Assembly (NCBI GenBank): GCA_020852965.1
Contig: JADYZV010000042.1
Location: 1 to 40,991 of the forward strand
Source: Pirellulaceae bacterium
GTDB lineage: Bacteria; Planctomycetota; Planctomycetia; Pirellulales; Pirellulaceae
Length of the DNA stretch: 40,991 nucleotides
Reading direction: 5' to 3'
The stretch's first letter is position 1. Each line of letters starts with the position of its first letter. The notes under the pieces are model-generated. The model searched no databases. It saw only the letters and a list, made by a program, of their open reading frames with translations, and was not told the DNA's origin. The position numbers and the translations under genes were made by a program. Shown piece after piece: positions 17,176 to 26,287 of the stretch.

Positions 17176-19504
17176 CTTCAAGTCCTCCAATCCCAGAGCT
17201 GTCTCCCGACTGACAGCCTCTGGCCGATTCAAGATACTTACCGATTGGGCTGCGGACCAAGGCGGGAAGTACGAACAGATCGCCTGCCAATGCTACCGCC
17301 AACAAGGTCGCCATGATCCAAGCAAAACGCTGAATGGGAGTGAAGGGGCTAGCGGCAAACACCAACATTCCTAGTCCACAGACGAGTGACGTTTGAATCA
17401 TGGCGGGACGACAGACTCGGACTGCCTGCTCCATTGCGGTGTGCCGATCGTAACCGCGTTGGTTGTACGCGCGCATCATCATAATGAGGTGAACGGAATC
17501 ATCGACTACGATCCCCAGCACTGCACCGGCTGTCATCACACCAGCTATTTCGCAACGAACATTCAGCCAACCCATCGTCCCGAAGACGACCACGGCAGGC
17601 AGGAAGTTCGGAATCATCAGAATCATTCCAGCCGCAAGGCTGCGAAACACAACTGCAATGGTTACGCCAATCAATAGGATGGCGCACCCGAAACTGGTTG
17701 CCATATCAATAATCAACCTATCTTGCGTCTTGACGGTCAATGGAACGATGCCGCTCACAACCACGTTGGCTCGGATGTCTGACTGGGAGTTGACGGCTTG
17801 TTCGGCCGACGTCCGAATTCGCCTTAGAACGGATTCGTAGTCTTGCTTGACGCCACCACGAACTCGCGCAGTGACGCGCCACATGTGAACACCATTTTGC
17901 GTATGCAACATGTGTAGGGATTCGAAATGCGACAGGAATTTTTCGAGTTGACGTTCGAAGACGACCCGTTGCACAACGCCACGAGTCCCACGCAATGCGT
18001 CCGGCGAAGGGATATTGACGGAAAAGTTCAATGCGGAAATCGTTACGTTGACGTCATCAATGCTCGCAAGGGCTGTCTGGACCTGCCGAACCAAATGAAG
18101 TTCATTTAGGATTTGCGTGTCTGGTGTCACGGGCATTTCCAACACTACTTCGACGGGAACAAGCGGCCCAACACGATTTTCGAGCCAGGCATAGTCCGCA
18201 AGTAACTTGTTATTCTTAGGAAGTAAATCATGCATGCCAACTGCAGTCTCTAGACGCATAAGCCCCAATCCGCCAATCCCCATGGCCAGCGCCGTTACAA
18301 CCAAGATCGCAATGAACGGCCTGGACGGTCGGTTGGCTGCAGTTTTATCCAGTGAAGCCCCCTCGTACTCATAAGCTTTCGACAAAGCTGTGGGTGAAGG
18401 AGTGTATTGGTATCGTCCGATCCGAAGCGAGACGGTGAGAAACCAAAGGGTGAGCGTTACCGCGATGGGGGCCGCAATCATACTGTAGAAACCAAAGTTC
18501 CATACGGGACCAATCTGGCTGACCACTAAAGAACCAAAGCCAATGGCCGTTGTCAGTGCGGCCAAGAGGGTTGGGTGAAGCGCCGTCATGAACGCGTATC
18601 GAGTGGGTGTCAACTCGCGATGATGTTCCACTGCGTCGCGGAAGTAGTTAACCGTGTGGATGGAGGCGGACATGCTGAGCACGCCACACAGATTTGCGGT
18701 GAGCAATAGGACATTGTCCATACGACCACCGGTGTAATATATTAATGCCATCGCCCCCATTTGCCAGAGAGCCGCGATCCCGAAAATCGCACTCCCAAGA
18801 AAGAGATTGCGTGTACCGATGGTAAGCAGCGAGATGCAGACGACGGCGGACAGTACGTTGAGATAGAGCAACGACGCCTTACTTGCTTCGTCCACCGCAA
18901 CCACATCGGCCGTCGCACCTGCGATATGAATGGAGTCTTCGTCCAAGTTCATGATGTCCTTAGCCGACTCACGGACAAATTCGACTGCCGCTTGACGGTG
19001 CTCCGTACCGAACGCATTCACCCTGGCGATCACAAACGTGTCGTCATCCTCGCCGAGGATCCATCCTCGCATGGCTGCTCTTGCCCGTTGAACGCCTAGG
19101 TTGTTCGGTGGTTCGGTGAGAACTTTGAGTACCGAGTTGCCCGAGATAACTTCGTCGAAGTAGCGTGGGCAGGTACCGACATCACCTTCCTGTGACGCGC
19201 ATTCAAGCCTCCGAACAAAATCATCGACTTCGGAGGATCCCAGTTTAGCGCCAGGCCAGCCGACAATCAACATCTCGTCGCTTCCGAACTGAGATTTGAA
19301 AGCCTTTAAGATCTTGGTTTCTTGAAAACTCTCTGGCAGCCAGTCTTCAATCCGAGAGCCGCTTTGCTGCCACGCTTGGACTGCACCAAATGCAAAAATA
19401 GCCAGCAACAAGATCTCGATCAGAAGTGTCCAGCGAACAGCTTTGGCTGTCGGCCATTCTGTCGGGTTCGATGGGGGTTCACTAAAACTCACTTCGGTTA
19501 GCAA
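17165..19504 (-). CDS. RND superfamily exporter (MMPL type)
   Basis: A 779-residue inner-membrane transporter with the duplicated RND layout. One membrane helix near residues 28-45 precedes an extracytoplasmic loop; a five- to six-helix block runs about 215-370, then a second helix and loop, and a final helix block about 610-765. The second half carries the acidic pair expected of a proton relay (VDDSVHLIMMM). The equivalent place in the first half reads SMSASIHTVNYF without acidic residues, so the two halves are asymmetric. Proteins like this move lipids or hydrophobic compounds. The frame starts at a TTG (19504) with GGAG very close; GTG at 19492 is an alternative. It is followed at once by the acyltransferase gene and is divergent from an acyl reductase gene, which suggests a lipid substrate. 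Confidence 0.88.
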   Translation of the reverse strand: MLTEVSFSEPPSNPTEWPTAKAVRWTLLIEILLLAIFAFGAVQAWQQSGSRIEDWLPESFQETKILKAFKSQFGSDEMLIVGWPGAKLGSSEVDDFVRRLECASQEGDVGTCPRYFDEVISGNSVLKVLTEPPNNLGVQRARAAMRGWILGEDDDTFVIARVNAFGTEHRQAAVEFVRESAKDIMNLDEDSIHIAGATADVVAVDEASKASLLYLNVLSAVVCISLLTIGTRNLFLGSAIFGIAALWQMGAMALIYYTGGRMDNVLLLTANLCGVLSMSASIHTVNYFRDAVEHHRELTPTRYAFMTALHPTLLAALTTAIGFGSLVVSQIGPVWNFGFYSMIAAPIAVTLTLWFLTVSLRIGRYQYTPSPTALSKAYEYEGASLDKTAANRPSRPFIAILVVTALAMGIGGLGLMRLETAVGMHDLLPKNNKLLADYAWLENRVGPLVPVEVVLEMPVTPDTQILNELHLVRQVQTALASIDDVNVTISALNFSVNIPSPDALRGTRGVVQRVVFERQLEKFLSHFESLHMLHTQNGVHMWRVTARVRGGVKQDYESVLRRIRTSAEQAVNSQSDIRANVVVSGIVPLTVKTQDRLIIDMATSFGCAILLIGVTIAVVFRSLAAGMILMIPNFLPAVVVFGTMGWLNVRCEIAGVMTAGAVLGIVVDDSVHLIMMMRAYNQRGYDRHTAMEQAVRVCRPAMIQTSLVCGLGMLVFAASPFTPIQRFAWIMATLLAVALAGDLFVLPALVRSPIGKYLESARGCQSGDSSGIGGLEGEE

Positions 19505-19825
19505 ACTCCAAACATGTTTTTCTGGCTATCTATCAAGTAAACTCAACGTGACGAAGTGAACGCTCTTCGCGGGCGACCTAGTTACCAGGACTGATTTTTG
19601 GTTTTAAATGACAGACCGCTTTTCTCTACGCTGCGAATTATTACAATATACTATCGGGGCAGTCAATTACCCCCAGTTGGACGGGGGCGTGGCTCTCGTC
19701 ATTCCATGGCCGTTTTTGATTTTAGACGACGCTGCGGAACTCTCCATGGCGTCTAGTTTTTTATTCAGAGTTTTCTGCGGGTCTCTAATTTGCGGCCTTT
19801 TGTCTGATTTGGATATGTTCACTAT
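19505..19825. promoter_or_regulatory. Divergent intergenic region with terminator-like hairpin
   Basis: Separates the exporter (minus) from the reductase (plus). On the plus strand a TAGACG/CGTCTA stem followed by six T (19723-19762) looks like a weak terminator or attenuator, and a GC stem lies around 19670-19690. A poor promoter match, TTGCGG (19790-19795) with TATGTT (19814-19819, spacing 18), would start transcription at about the ATG. A 73-codon frame (19608-19829) ends in ATGA with the reductase start but has no ribosome site and no protein-like features. Confidence 0.35.
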
Positions 19826-20941
19826 ATGACTCACGTTTTGCTGACTGGTGCGACCGGTCATCTTGGATCCTACCTAGTCAGAGACTTGCTTTCACAGGGT
19901 TTTGTGCCCGCCATCGTTATACGCGATGCACAGCTTTCGGCGGAAGAACGATTTCGACAATTGATCGCTGACTTGCAACTCGACCCAAACGGTACGCTTC
20001 CCGTGTTCATTTCGGGCGATACGGCGTTGCCCGATTTCGGGATGTCGCCCCAAGCTCTCGATTGGGTGCGACATCACTGCAGGCACCTGATGCATTCGGC
20101 AGCAACGGTTCAATTCAACAATAGCCCCAGCAACGAGATCATGCGGGCGAACACTAATACGGCGAGACACGCCGCCGATCTGTTTCGTTCCTGCAGGATG
20201 GAGAAGTTGGTCTATGTTTCCACAGCCTACGTCTGCGGTCGACGTTCGGGGACCATATACGAAGGCGAACTGGACCTCGACCAACCGTTCCGTAACGACT
20301 ACGAAAACAGCAAGATGTTCGCTGAGAAACTGCTGCGATCTTCGGTTCCAGAAGAGCAACTCATCGTGGTGCGTCCCGCCATCATCGTTGGCGATTCGAC
20401 GACAGGTGAGACACGGCAGTTCCATAGTATCTACCGTTTTGCTCAGTTCACCTCAATCCTAGCCGACGCCGCCTCGAAGGATGCGAATGGTCAATGGGAA
20501 CATAACGTTCGGCTGACGGTATCTGCCGACAAGCCTCTCAATCTCGTTGCTGTGGATTGGGTGAGCGCTGCGACAGTCGAGATTTTCAAGCAATTTAAAC
20601 ATGAACGGTTCAACACTTTTCACCTGACTCCATCGGAGCCGACCCGACTGCGTGAGATCGAAGCCGCTCTACAGCATTGCTTCAATTATTTTGGTGTGAC
20701 ATTCGTAGGGAACATGCCCGAGCTGACCGACCGTTCCGAAAGGGAAGATTTCTTTTACGGTTACGTCAGCAGCTATCTCGACTACTGGCGGGATGACCCC
20801 CAATTCGATCGAAGGCACGCGGACCAGTACCTGCGTGATATTCACGAACCACGGATTGACGAAGAATTCTTGAAGAGAACCTTTCGATCTGCAGTCGCGA
20901 AGCGTTTTGGCAAATTGAAGGCGCAGCGCACAGCCAGGTAG
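19826..20941 (+). CDS. Extended SDR, thioester/fatty-acyl reductase-like
   Basis: A 371-residue NAD(P)-dependent reductase of the 'male sterility'/thioester-reductase branch (NAD_binding_4). The Rossmann loop GATGHLG is at residues 8-14. A 'VYVSTAYVCG' strand is at about 129-138, and the catalytic Tyr159/Lys163 lie in DYENSK. Acyl-CoA or carrier-bound acyl groups are reduced to aldehyde or alcohol by this branch; sugar epimerases lack the STAYVCG pattern. The C-terminal 100 residues (YVSSYLDYWRDDPQFD) probably form the substrate lid. No carrier or adenylation domain is fused. It is divergent from the acyltransferase-exporter pair, and a joint role in making and exporting an acyl lipid is plausible but unproven. 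Confidence 0.78.
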   Translation: MTHVLLTGATGHLGSYLVRDLLSQGFVPAIVIRDAQLSAEERFRQLIADLQLDPNGTLPVFISGDTALPDFGMSPQALDWVRHHCRHLMHSAATVQFNNSPSNEIMRANTNTARHAADLFRSCRMEKLVYVSTAYVCGRRSGTIYEGELDLDQPFRNDYENSKMFAEKLLRSSVPEEQLIVVRPAIIVGDSTTGETRQFHSIYRFAQFTSILADAASKDANGQWEHNVRLTVSADKPLNLVAVDWVSAATVEIFKQFKHERFNTFHLTPSEPTRLREIEAALQHCFNYFGVTFVGNMPELTDRSEREDFFYGYVSSYLDYWRDDPQFDRRHADQYLRDIHEPRIDEEFLKRTFRSAVAKRFGKLKAQRTAR

Positions 20942-20996
20942 TCATTTTTTTTGCTACAACTTTGAATCCTAGGATTAAGTCATGGAGGGGATCACA

Positions 20997-21122
20997 ATGA
21001 CCGGCGAAGCGCTTTGGAGCCGGATGGAGCGTGCCTTGGAAAAGGCTAATGAACGACTACGCAAGACCGTTCGGATACTCGAAGACGCCAAGGTTCCTTA
21101 CAACTTTCGAGTTTTTGCTTAA
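20997..21122 (+). pseudogene. 41-codon remnant of a nucleotidyltransferase-like gene
   Basis: A short frame with a very good ribosome site (GGAGGGG, 6-7 nt before the ATG). It begins MTGEALWSRMERALEKAN, continues with a charged helix ERLRKTVRILEDAKVPY and stops at 21122. From memory this matches the first about 35 residues of a common planctomycete/cyanobacterial nucleotidyltransferase family. There the helix runs into a VPY...GGNAVA strand-loop that begins the catalytic fold. Here the frame leaves that pattern right after VPY (NFRVFA, stop), so only the leader helix is left. It could instead be an independent small protein. It lies between the acyl reductase and a membrane protein gene, 20 nt before the latter's start. 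Confidence 0.5.
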
Positions 21123-21142
21123 GATTCCAATCGGAAGTGAAT

Positions 21143-21742
21143 ATGTCTGCACTGCTTGATTTCACCTTGTCTATGGTCAGTCTGCTCATTGTTCTCGGAA
21201 CCATTCGTATCGGGAACGACTTTTTGTTTTCGGGTTTTCTATGGCTGGCGATGGCAACATTCGTCGGCACTCTGGTCCTTGCCGGTGTCCCAGGCGTCCG
21301 TGCGACCCACGTCTGGCTTGACCAAGTCTGCCGCGGGCCTGGATCGCTTGCGATGGGAATTGGCATCCTCGCCCAGCTCTACGGGCCTTTCAAGGGCGCG
21401 CGCTGGACGGCCCAGCTCCTCGCAATCGGCGGCGCGGCCATCACCTACTTCCTCGCGGAACGTCCCTGGCGGGAGTTTGTCGTGATCGCCATGGGGCTAG
21501 TACTATTGCTTAGCTTGGCGCTCTTGTGCATCCGACACTTCAAACAAGGGCACACCGCAGAAGCTGGCGCAGCTCTGGCCAGCGCTCTACTGCTCGCCTT
21601 CGCTGGTCTTGGTCTAAATCAAATCCCGATACCTTCCCAGAGTCCGATCCGCCACGTTGATATCCTGCATGTGACTCTCATCGTCGCCTACCCCTTAACG
21701 TGGATCAGCGCGAGTCGCGCATACCAAGATACGAGAAGATGA
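21143..21742 (+). CDS. Multi-span membrane protein of unknown function
   Basis: A 199-residue hydrophobic protein with about seven predicted membrane segments: SALLDFTLSMVSLLIVLGTI, the stretches at about 25-45 and 65-80, LLAIGGAAITYFLAE, FVVIAMGLVLLLSLALLCI, ALASALLLAFAGLGL and the last one (ILHVTLIVAYPLTWISA). Loops are short. Conserved-looking His residues near the C-terminus (IRHVDILHV) might bind metal or heme, but I cannot place the family. The start is ATG 21143, with GGAAG 5 nt upstream; GTG 21137 is in frame. It is preceded by the nucleotidyltransferase-like remnant and overlaps a small downstream frame by ATGA. Confidence 0.68.
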   Translation: MSALLDFTLSMVSLLIVLGTIRIGNDFLFSGFLWLAMATFVGTLVLAGVPGVRATHVWLDQVCRGPGSLAMGIGILAQLYGPFKGARWTAQLLAIGGAAITYFLAERPWREFVVIAMGLVLLLSLALLCIRHFKQGHTAEAGAALASALLLAFAGLGLNQIPIPSQSPIRHVDILHVTLIVAYPLTWISASRAYQDTRR

Positions 21743-21918
21743 TCCATGCGATTGCAAATGACTCGCCAACACAAGTCGTCGAAACAACGTCGGAGATAGT
21801 ACAATACTTAGCGCCGGTCGTAATTAGCCTCCATAGTTGGAATGCCATCTTGCTCCGCAATGTACTGGCTCGTGGTATGGCACTAGAAGTCAAGCCAACA
21901 GGCCCTCGACAACGCTAG
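21739..21918 (+). CDS. Small coupled ORF, 59 residues, unknown
   Basis: The ATG overlaps the stop of the membrane protein gene (ATGA, 21739-21742), the usual sign of translational coupling. The product (begins MIHAIANDSPTQVVETTSE; then VQYLAPVVISLHSWNAILL) has one moderately hydrophobic segment and a basic tail. It ends 29 nt inside the convergent DUF1501 gene. There is no independent ribosome site and no recognised family, so it may be a chance frame. Confidence 0.35.
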   Translation: MIHAIANDSPTQVVETTSEIVQYLAPVVISLHSWNAILLRNVLARGMALEVKPTGPRQR

Positions 21919-23329
21919 CGGGTTGGCCATCGATCAACGATTGTTCACGACCGTTCTGCTCATAGGTCAATTGCTGCGCATCGACTCCAAATAAATGTAG
22001 CAAGGTAGCGTGATAGTCGAAGTGGTTGACGGTGTTCTCCACGGCTCGGTGTCCGAATTCGTCGGTCTGGCCATACATGCCCGCGCGGAATCCACCACCG
22101 GCGACCCACATCGTAAAGCCGTAGGTATTGTGGTCACGGCCGATATTGGCTTCGTTTTGAATTACCGGTAGACGCCCCATCTCTCCACCCCAATGCACGA
22201 TGGTGCTATCCAGCAAACCACGCTGCTTGAGATCTTTGACCAAGGCTGCCGCCGGTTGATCGATCTTGCGACAGGAGGCGGGCAGAGCGGAAACGATGCC
22301 ACCGTGGTGATCCCAGTACTGATTCTTAGTAAAGAGCTGTACAAAACGCACGCCGCGCTCGATCAAGCGACGTGCAATCAAACAGCGTTGGCCAAACTCC
22401 CGAGTCTCGTCTTGGTGTAGCCCATACATCTCGTGAGTCGCTTTCGATTCGCGGCTCAAATCGGTTGCCTCGTCGGCCGCGAACTGCATGCGTTCGGCCA
22501 GCTCGAAGTTGGCGATCCGCGCTTGCAATTCATGTTCACCGCGCCGTTGTTGGGCATGTCGACGATTGATCGAGGCCAGTAGTTGGAGATAGTTTGCTTG
22601 TATCTCGCCATTGTACTGCGTCGGCGGCTGCAGGTTCAAAATGCGAGGTTCGATGGGACGGACGACCGTACCTTGGAATAACGAAGGGAGCCAGCCATTG
22701 GACCAATTGAGAACTCCGGCAACGGGTAGCCCCTTGGGGTCGGTCATCGCCACATAGGCTGGCAAACTCTGACTCTCGGCACCCAGTGCATAGGTCAGCC
22801 AGCTTCCCAATGAGGGGCGGCCCGCCAGTGGGCGTCCGCTGTTGATAGCGTAGATCGCTTGGCCATGGTTATTGACGCCAGAATGCATCGAGCGGATGAC
22901 TAGCGCGTCGTCGACAATCGTGGAGAAGTGTGGCAGCAGCTCGGACACGTCCGTACCGTGCTCACCGTACTTCTTGAATTTCCAAGGCGAGCCGAAAACC
23001 AGCGAACTGGCCTGAGCGGCGTTGTCGTACTTGATCTCGCCCGGAAACTTCTGCATGTGCAATTTGTTTAGCAGTGGCTTGGGGTCGAGCAAATCCATCT
23101 GGCTCGGTCCGCCTTGCATGAACAGCGAGATCATGGCGGTGGCTCGCGGTTTTGACGGAGGCTTCTTGGGAGTCAGGTCGAAAGTGCGAGTTTGCAATTC
23201 CGGTCGTTTCGTGTCGGCGTCAGCCTGCTGCGCCATGAAACAGGCCAGAGCCAAGGGGCCACCGCCCAGGGCGGCGGACGCCAAAAAGTGACGGCGAGTG
23301 GAACGCGCGTTATCGTCTGTTGTGGTCAT
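21890..23329 (-). CDS. DUF1501 protein, Tat-exported, sulfatase-like fold
   Basis: A 479-residue member of the planctomycete-expanded DUF1501 family (PF07394), related in fold to alkaline phosphatase/sulfatase enzymes. The N-terminus carries a Tat signal (STRRHFLASAALGG, about residues 10-23). Family landmarks are visible: 'MQGGPSQMDLLDPKP' near 70, 'RSMHSGVNNHG' near 145, and 'WGGEMGRLP...GRDHNTYGFTMWVAGGG' near 385-415 with likely metal-binding His and Asp. Its start lies 18 nt after the DUF1549/DUF1553 gene, the standard pairing in Planctomycetota. The substrate is not known; the pair is commonly linked to polysaccharide breakdown, but that is correlation. No clear ribosome site is visible. 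Confidence 0.92.
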   Translation of the reverse strand: MTTTDDNARSTRRHFLASAALGGGPLALACFMAQQADADTKRPELQTRTFDLTPKKPPSKPRATAMISLFMQGGPSQMDLLDPKPLLNKLHMQKFPGEIKYDNAAQASSLVFGSPWKFKKYGEHGTDVSELLPHFSTIVDDALVIRSMHSGVNNHGQAIYAINSGRPLAGRPSLGSWLTYALGAESQSLPAYVAMTDPKGLPVAGVLNWSNGWLPSLFQGTVVRPIEPRILNLQPPTQYNGEIQANYLQLLASINRRHAQQRRGEHELQARIANFELAERMQFAADEATDLSRESKATHEMYGLHQDETREFGQRCLIARRLIERGVRFVQLFTKNQYWDHHGGIVSALPASCRKIDQPAAALVKDLKQRGLLDSTIVHWGGEMGRLPVIQNEANIGRDHNTYGFTMWVAGGGFRAGMYGQTDEFGHRAVENTVNHFDYHATLLHLFGVDAQQLTYEQNGREQSLIDGQPASVVEGLLA

Positions 23330-23347
23330 GAATAACCTGGTAGTTAG

Positions 23348-26287
23348 CTAATCGACGTAGAGGAATTCATTAGAACTAAACATCGCTTGGCATGCGCTGG
23401 ACAGAGCCAGGCGATGTGCATCTTCAGGCTTCAACTTCTCATCGCGGGCGCAGAAGGCTGCGGTTTGCATATGGAAAAAATCTGTTAGCTCGCGCAAAGC
23501 ATCTTGCTCTATGCGCTTGCCGAAACAGCGCGACCAAGCCTCGGAAAGCTGCCCAGAAAGTTCGCTCTCGTCGCGCATCACTCGTTCGGCTAGCTGCTCG
23601 GACCGATCGATAACGAATTGACTATTCATCAACAGAAGCGATTGCAGGGCAACATTGGAGTAGCTGCGCAAGGTGCAGTTGGGCGAGACCGTAGCGATAT
23701 CAAACGTTTCCAAGACAGCCAGCGGGCGAGTGCGGCGAACCTGGACGTACACGCTGCGACGAGTGACACCAGCTTGATCCGACTCGTTGCCAATGGGCTT
23801 GCGCTCCCCATCGAGCATTTCCTTGCCAATGACAATTTGGCCGACTGCGTCTTCTTTCACGGGGACCGGCGGGCCATTCATGTGATCGAGCAAGTCGCCA
23901 CTAGCGCACAACATTGCGTCCCGAATCGCTTCCGATTCCAATCGACGCACGGACATTCGGGCGTAGAGTCGGTTGTCGGGATCGAGGCGGTCCAGTGCCG
24001 GTGTACGTGTTGAAAGCTGCTGGTAGGTCTGCGACAACATGATCATGCGCTGCATGCGTTTCAGGTTCCAGCCGCCACGCATCAGCTCATCTGCCAACCA
24101 ATCCAGCAATTCCGGATGGGTTGGTGGCGCGCCCAAAAAGCCAAAATCGCCGGGCGTTTCGACGATCCCACGTCCAAAATGGTGAAGCCACACGCGATTC
24201 ATCAGAACGCGGGCCAGCAGCGGATGTTGGCCATTGGTGAGGTGACGTGCGTAGGCCAGTCGCCGCCCAGTGGTGGGACGCTGGGGATCGTTCAGCTCAA
24301 TCTTAACTGGGCTCGCTGATTGCAGGACAGTCAGTTCGCCAGGTTCCACCTGCTGGCCTGGCTGCTCGTGGTCTCCGCGAATAAACAAGTAGGAAGGGGG
24401 CGTATGGTTAGCTGGTTCAGTCAACAGCCGAACGAATTTCTCCTGCGGAGCCGTACTGCGGATTTCATTGATTTCCGTTTGCAGATTGGCTAGCTCCGTT
24501 TTCGCGTCCTGTTCCCGACAGGTTTGGGCTGCCGCGCGATATCGCTGAACTTCTTCATAGCCCATTGGCAGAAGGCGTTCCAGCGATTGTCCATCGAGGC
24601 ACAGATCGGGATGTTCGGCGGCGAGTTGCTGCTGCAATTCAGTCCAAGCTTTTTGGGGAGTGGCTAGTAGCGACCGTAGTACGTCGCGGCTCTCGGCAGG
24701 AGCTTGAGCCACCTGTTCCGCTTGGACTTGGGCGATGTATCGAGCCTCGCGCTGGTCGGCAGCTTTCTCGATGTCCGAAGCGCGGCGCGCGCGCTGCTCC
24801 GCATAGAGATACAACGAACCGGGGGTGATGCTACCGACGCTCGGGAATGACTTGAGCAAGGCGACTTGCTGCTCGCTGCGCTGAGCCTTTTCGGTATGAA
24901 AGGCGGCCTCCAACGCGGCGCGCTGATCGTCGGGGACGACAAGCAATTCCTCGTACAGCGTGCGGGCGATGTGCTCCTGCTCGCGCTGGGCTCGCGCCGC
25001 TACGGCTTCTTTGACTCGCGCTTCGACCGCCTGGCGCTGTTGTTTGTCTTCGGCCGTGTATAGCGATAGGCGGCGCTGCTTGGGCAACTGCCACTGCTTC
25101 CAATCCAGAGCGGGTTCGAAGATGGCGCGAAAGCGATGGTAGTCGGCCTGGCTGATCGGGTCGTAGCGGTGGTCGTGACAGCGGGCACAGCCGACCGTCA
25201 GCCCCAGCAACGCAGTAGAGACGATGTCCAGCGTGTCCGCGATCGTGGCATTGGCCGCCAGCGGGCGATCGACTTCTCCCGAGGCGGTTCCATCGGCGGC
25301 CGTTCGAAGAAAACCAGTGGCCGTCAGCCTCGCGATGCGCTCAGGAGTGAGTTCAGGCGAATCGTCCGTCCCTGCATCCTGCTGGTGCGCATCGGTGCGC
25401 GCTGCGGCCATCGAGACGTTGTCCATCTCGTCGCCCGCCAATTGCTCACAGATGAACTGATCCAGTGGCTTGTTGGCATTAAAGCTCTCGATGACATAAT
25501 CGCGATAGAGATATGCGAACTCGCGTTCAGTATCTTCATTGGTGTAGCCGTCTGAATCGGCGTAGCCCGCCACGTCCAACCAATGTCGCCCCCAGCGCTC
25601 GCCATAATGCGGCGAAGCGAGCAAGCGATCGATGAGCCGGGCGTAGGCGCTCGGGTCCTTCTCGTTAACGAAGTCGGCGACCATTTGCTCAGAGGGAGGC
25701 AATCCCCAGAGGTCGAAGGTGGCCCGACGAATCAAAGTGGTCCGCTCGGCTCGGGCGGAAAATTCGAGTCCCGCTTGCCGTAGTCGTGCGAGCACAAACC
25801 AATCGATCGGCTGCTCGCTTTCCACGCCTTCTAGTTGCGGTAGCGGTGGTCGCTCAATGGGCTGGAAGGACCAAAACTCCCGCTCCTCTTCGGTAATGTA
25901 GTCGCCACCATCTAGCGATTCTGGTTCGGGACGAGCCGTCTTGGCTCCCTGCTCAATCCACGCGTTGAGCAGTGCGATGTCCTTCTCCGGCAGGCTCTGC
26001 TCACCGGGTGGCATCTCCCCAGAAGTCACGCGCTCCAGCAAGAGGGACTCCTGAGGCGCGCCCGGCTGAACGGCTTGGCCAGAATCACCACCGGCAACCA
26101 ACCCACGTCGCAAACGCACATCCAGCGATCCCTCCGTAACGTCGCCTTCCCCATGACAGTGAAAGCAGTGCGCTTTGAGGATCGGTCGGACATCCTTTTC
26201 GAAGGTCAACTTTTCAGAAGCCAAGCCCTGTTGGGGGAGACCAGACGCAAGGGCCAATAGCAACAACAATGTGCGTTTCATAGTCAT
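23348..26287 (-). CDS. PSCyt1-DUF1549-DUF1553 (PSD1) secreted protein
   Basis: A 979-residue planctomycete-specific protein. A signal peptide (residues 1-23) is followed by a cytochrome-c-like PSCyt1 domain with the heme motif CFHCH (C41, C44, H45). The DUF1549 block (PIDWFVLARLRQAGLEFS...PHYGERWGRHWLDVAGYADSDGY split over about 160-245) comes next. A middle helical, charged segment of about 200 residues follows (about 400-600). The C-terminal DUF1553 block is GRRLAYARHLTNGQHPLLARVLMNRVWLHHFGRGIVETPGDFG, here quoted only by its parts GRRLAYARHL and NRVWLHHFG. A second CxxCH, GCARCH, lies in the DUF1549 part near 365. Two heme sites suggest an extracytoplasmic redox role. The first Met of MTMKRT may be replaced by the third. 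It is co-transcribed with the DUF1501 gene. Confidence 0.92.
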   Translation of the reverse strand: MTMKRTLLLLLALASGLPQQGLASEKLTFEKDVRPILKAHCFHCHGEGDVTEGSLDVRLRRGLVAGGDSGQAVQPGAPQESLLLERVTSGEMPPGEQSLPEKDIALLNAWIEQGAKTARPEPESLDGGDYITEEEREFWSFQPIERPPLPQLEGVESEQPIDWFVLARLRQAGLEFSARAERTTLIRRATFDLWGLPPSEQMVADFVNEKDPSAYARLIDRLLASPHYGERWGRHWLDVAGYADSDGYTNEDTEREFAYLYRDYVIESFNANKPLDQFICEQLAGDEMDNVSMAAARTDAHQQDAGTDDSPELTPERIARLTATGFLRTAADGTASGEVDRPLAANATIADTLDIVSTALLGLTVGCARCHDHRYDPISQADYHRFRAIFEPALDWKQWQLPKQRRLSLYTAEDKQQRQAVEARVKEAVAARAQREQEHIARTLYEELLVVPDDQRAALEAAFHTEKAQRSEQQVALLKSFPSVGSITPGSLYLYAEQRARRASDIEKAADQREARYIAQVQAEQVAQAPAESRDVLRSLLATPQKAWTELQQQLAAEHPDLCLDGQSLERLLPMGYEEVQRYRAAAQTCREQDAKTELANLQTEINEIRSTAPQEKFVRLLTEPANHTPPSYLFIRGDHEQPGQQVEPGELTVLQSASPVKIELNDPQRPTTGRRLAYARHLTNGQHPLLARVLMNRVWLHHFGRGIVETPGDFGFLGAPPTHPELLDWLADELMRGGWNLKRMQRMIMLSQTYQQLSTRTPALDRLDPDNRLYARMSVRRLESEAIRDAMLCASGDLLDHMNGPPVPVKEDAVGQIVIGKEMLDGERKPIGNESDQAGVTRRSVYVQVRRTRPLAVLETFDIATVSPNCTLRSYSNVALQSLLLMNSQFVIDRSEQLAERVMRDESELSGQLSEAWSRCFGKRIEQDALRELTDFFHMQTAAFCARDEKLKPEDAHRLALSSACQAMFSSNEFLYVD

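Noticed and set aside
17176-17232. TTG start at 17232 for the acyltransferase
   Set aside because: No ribosome site precedes it, whereas GTG at 17175 has GGAGG at 8 nt and gives a shorter overlap with the exporter gene.
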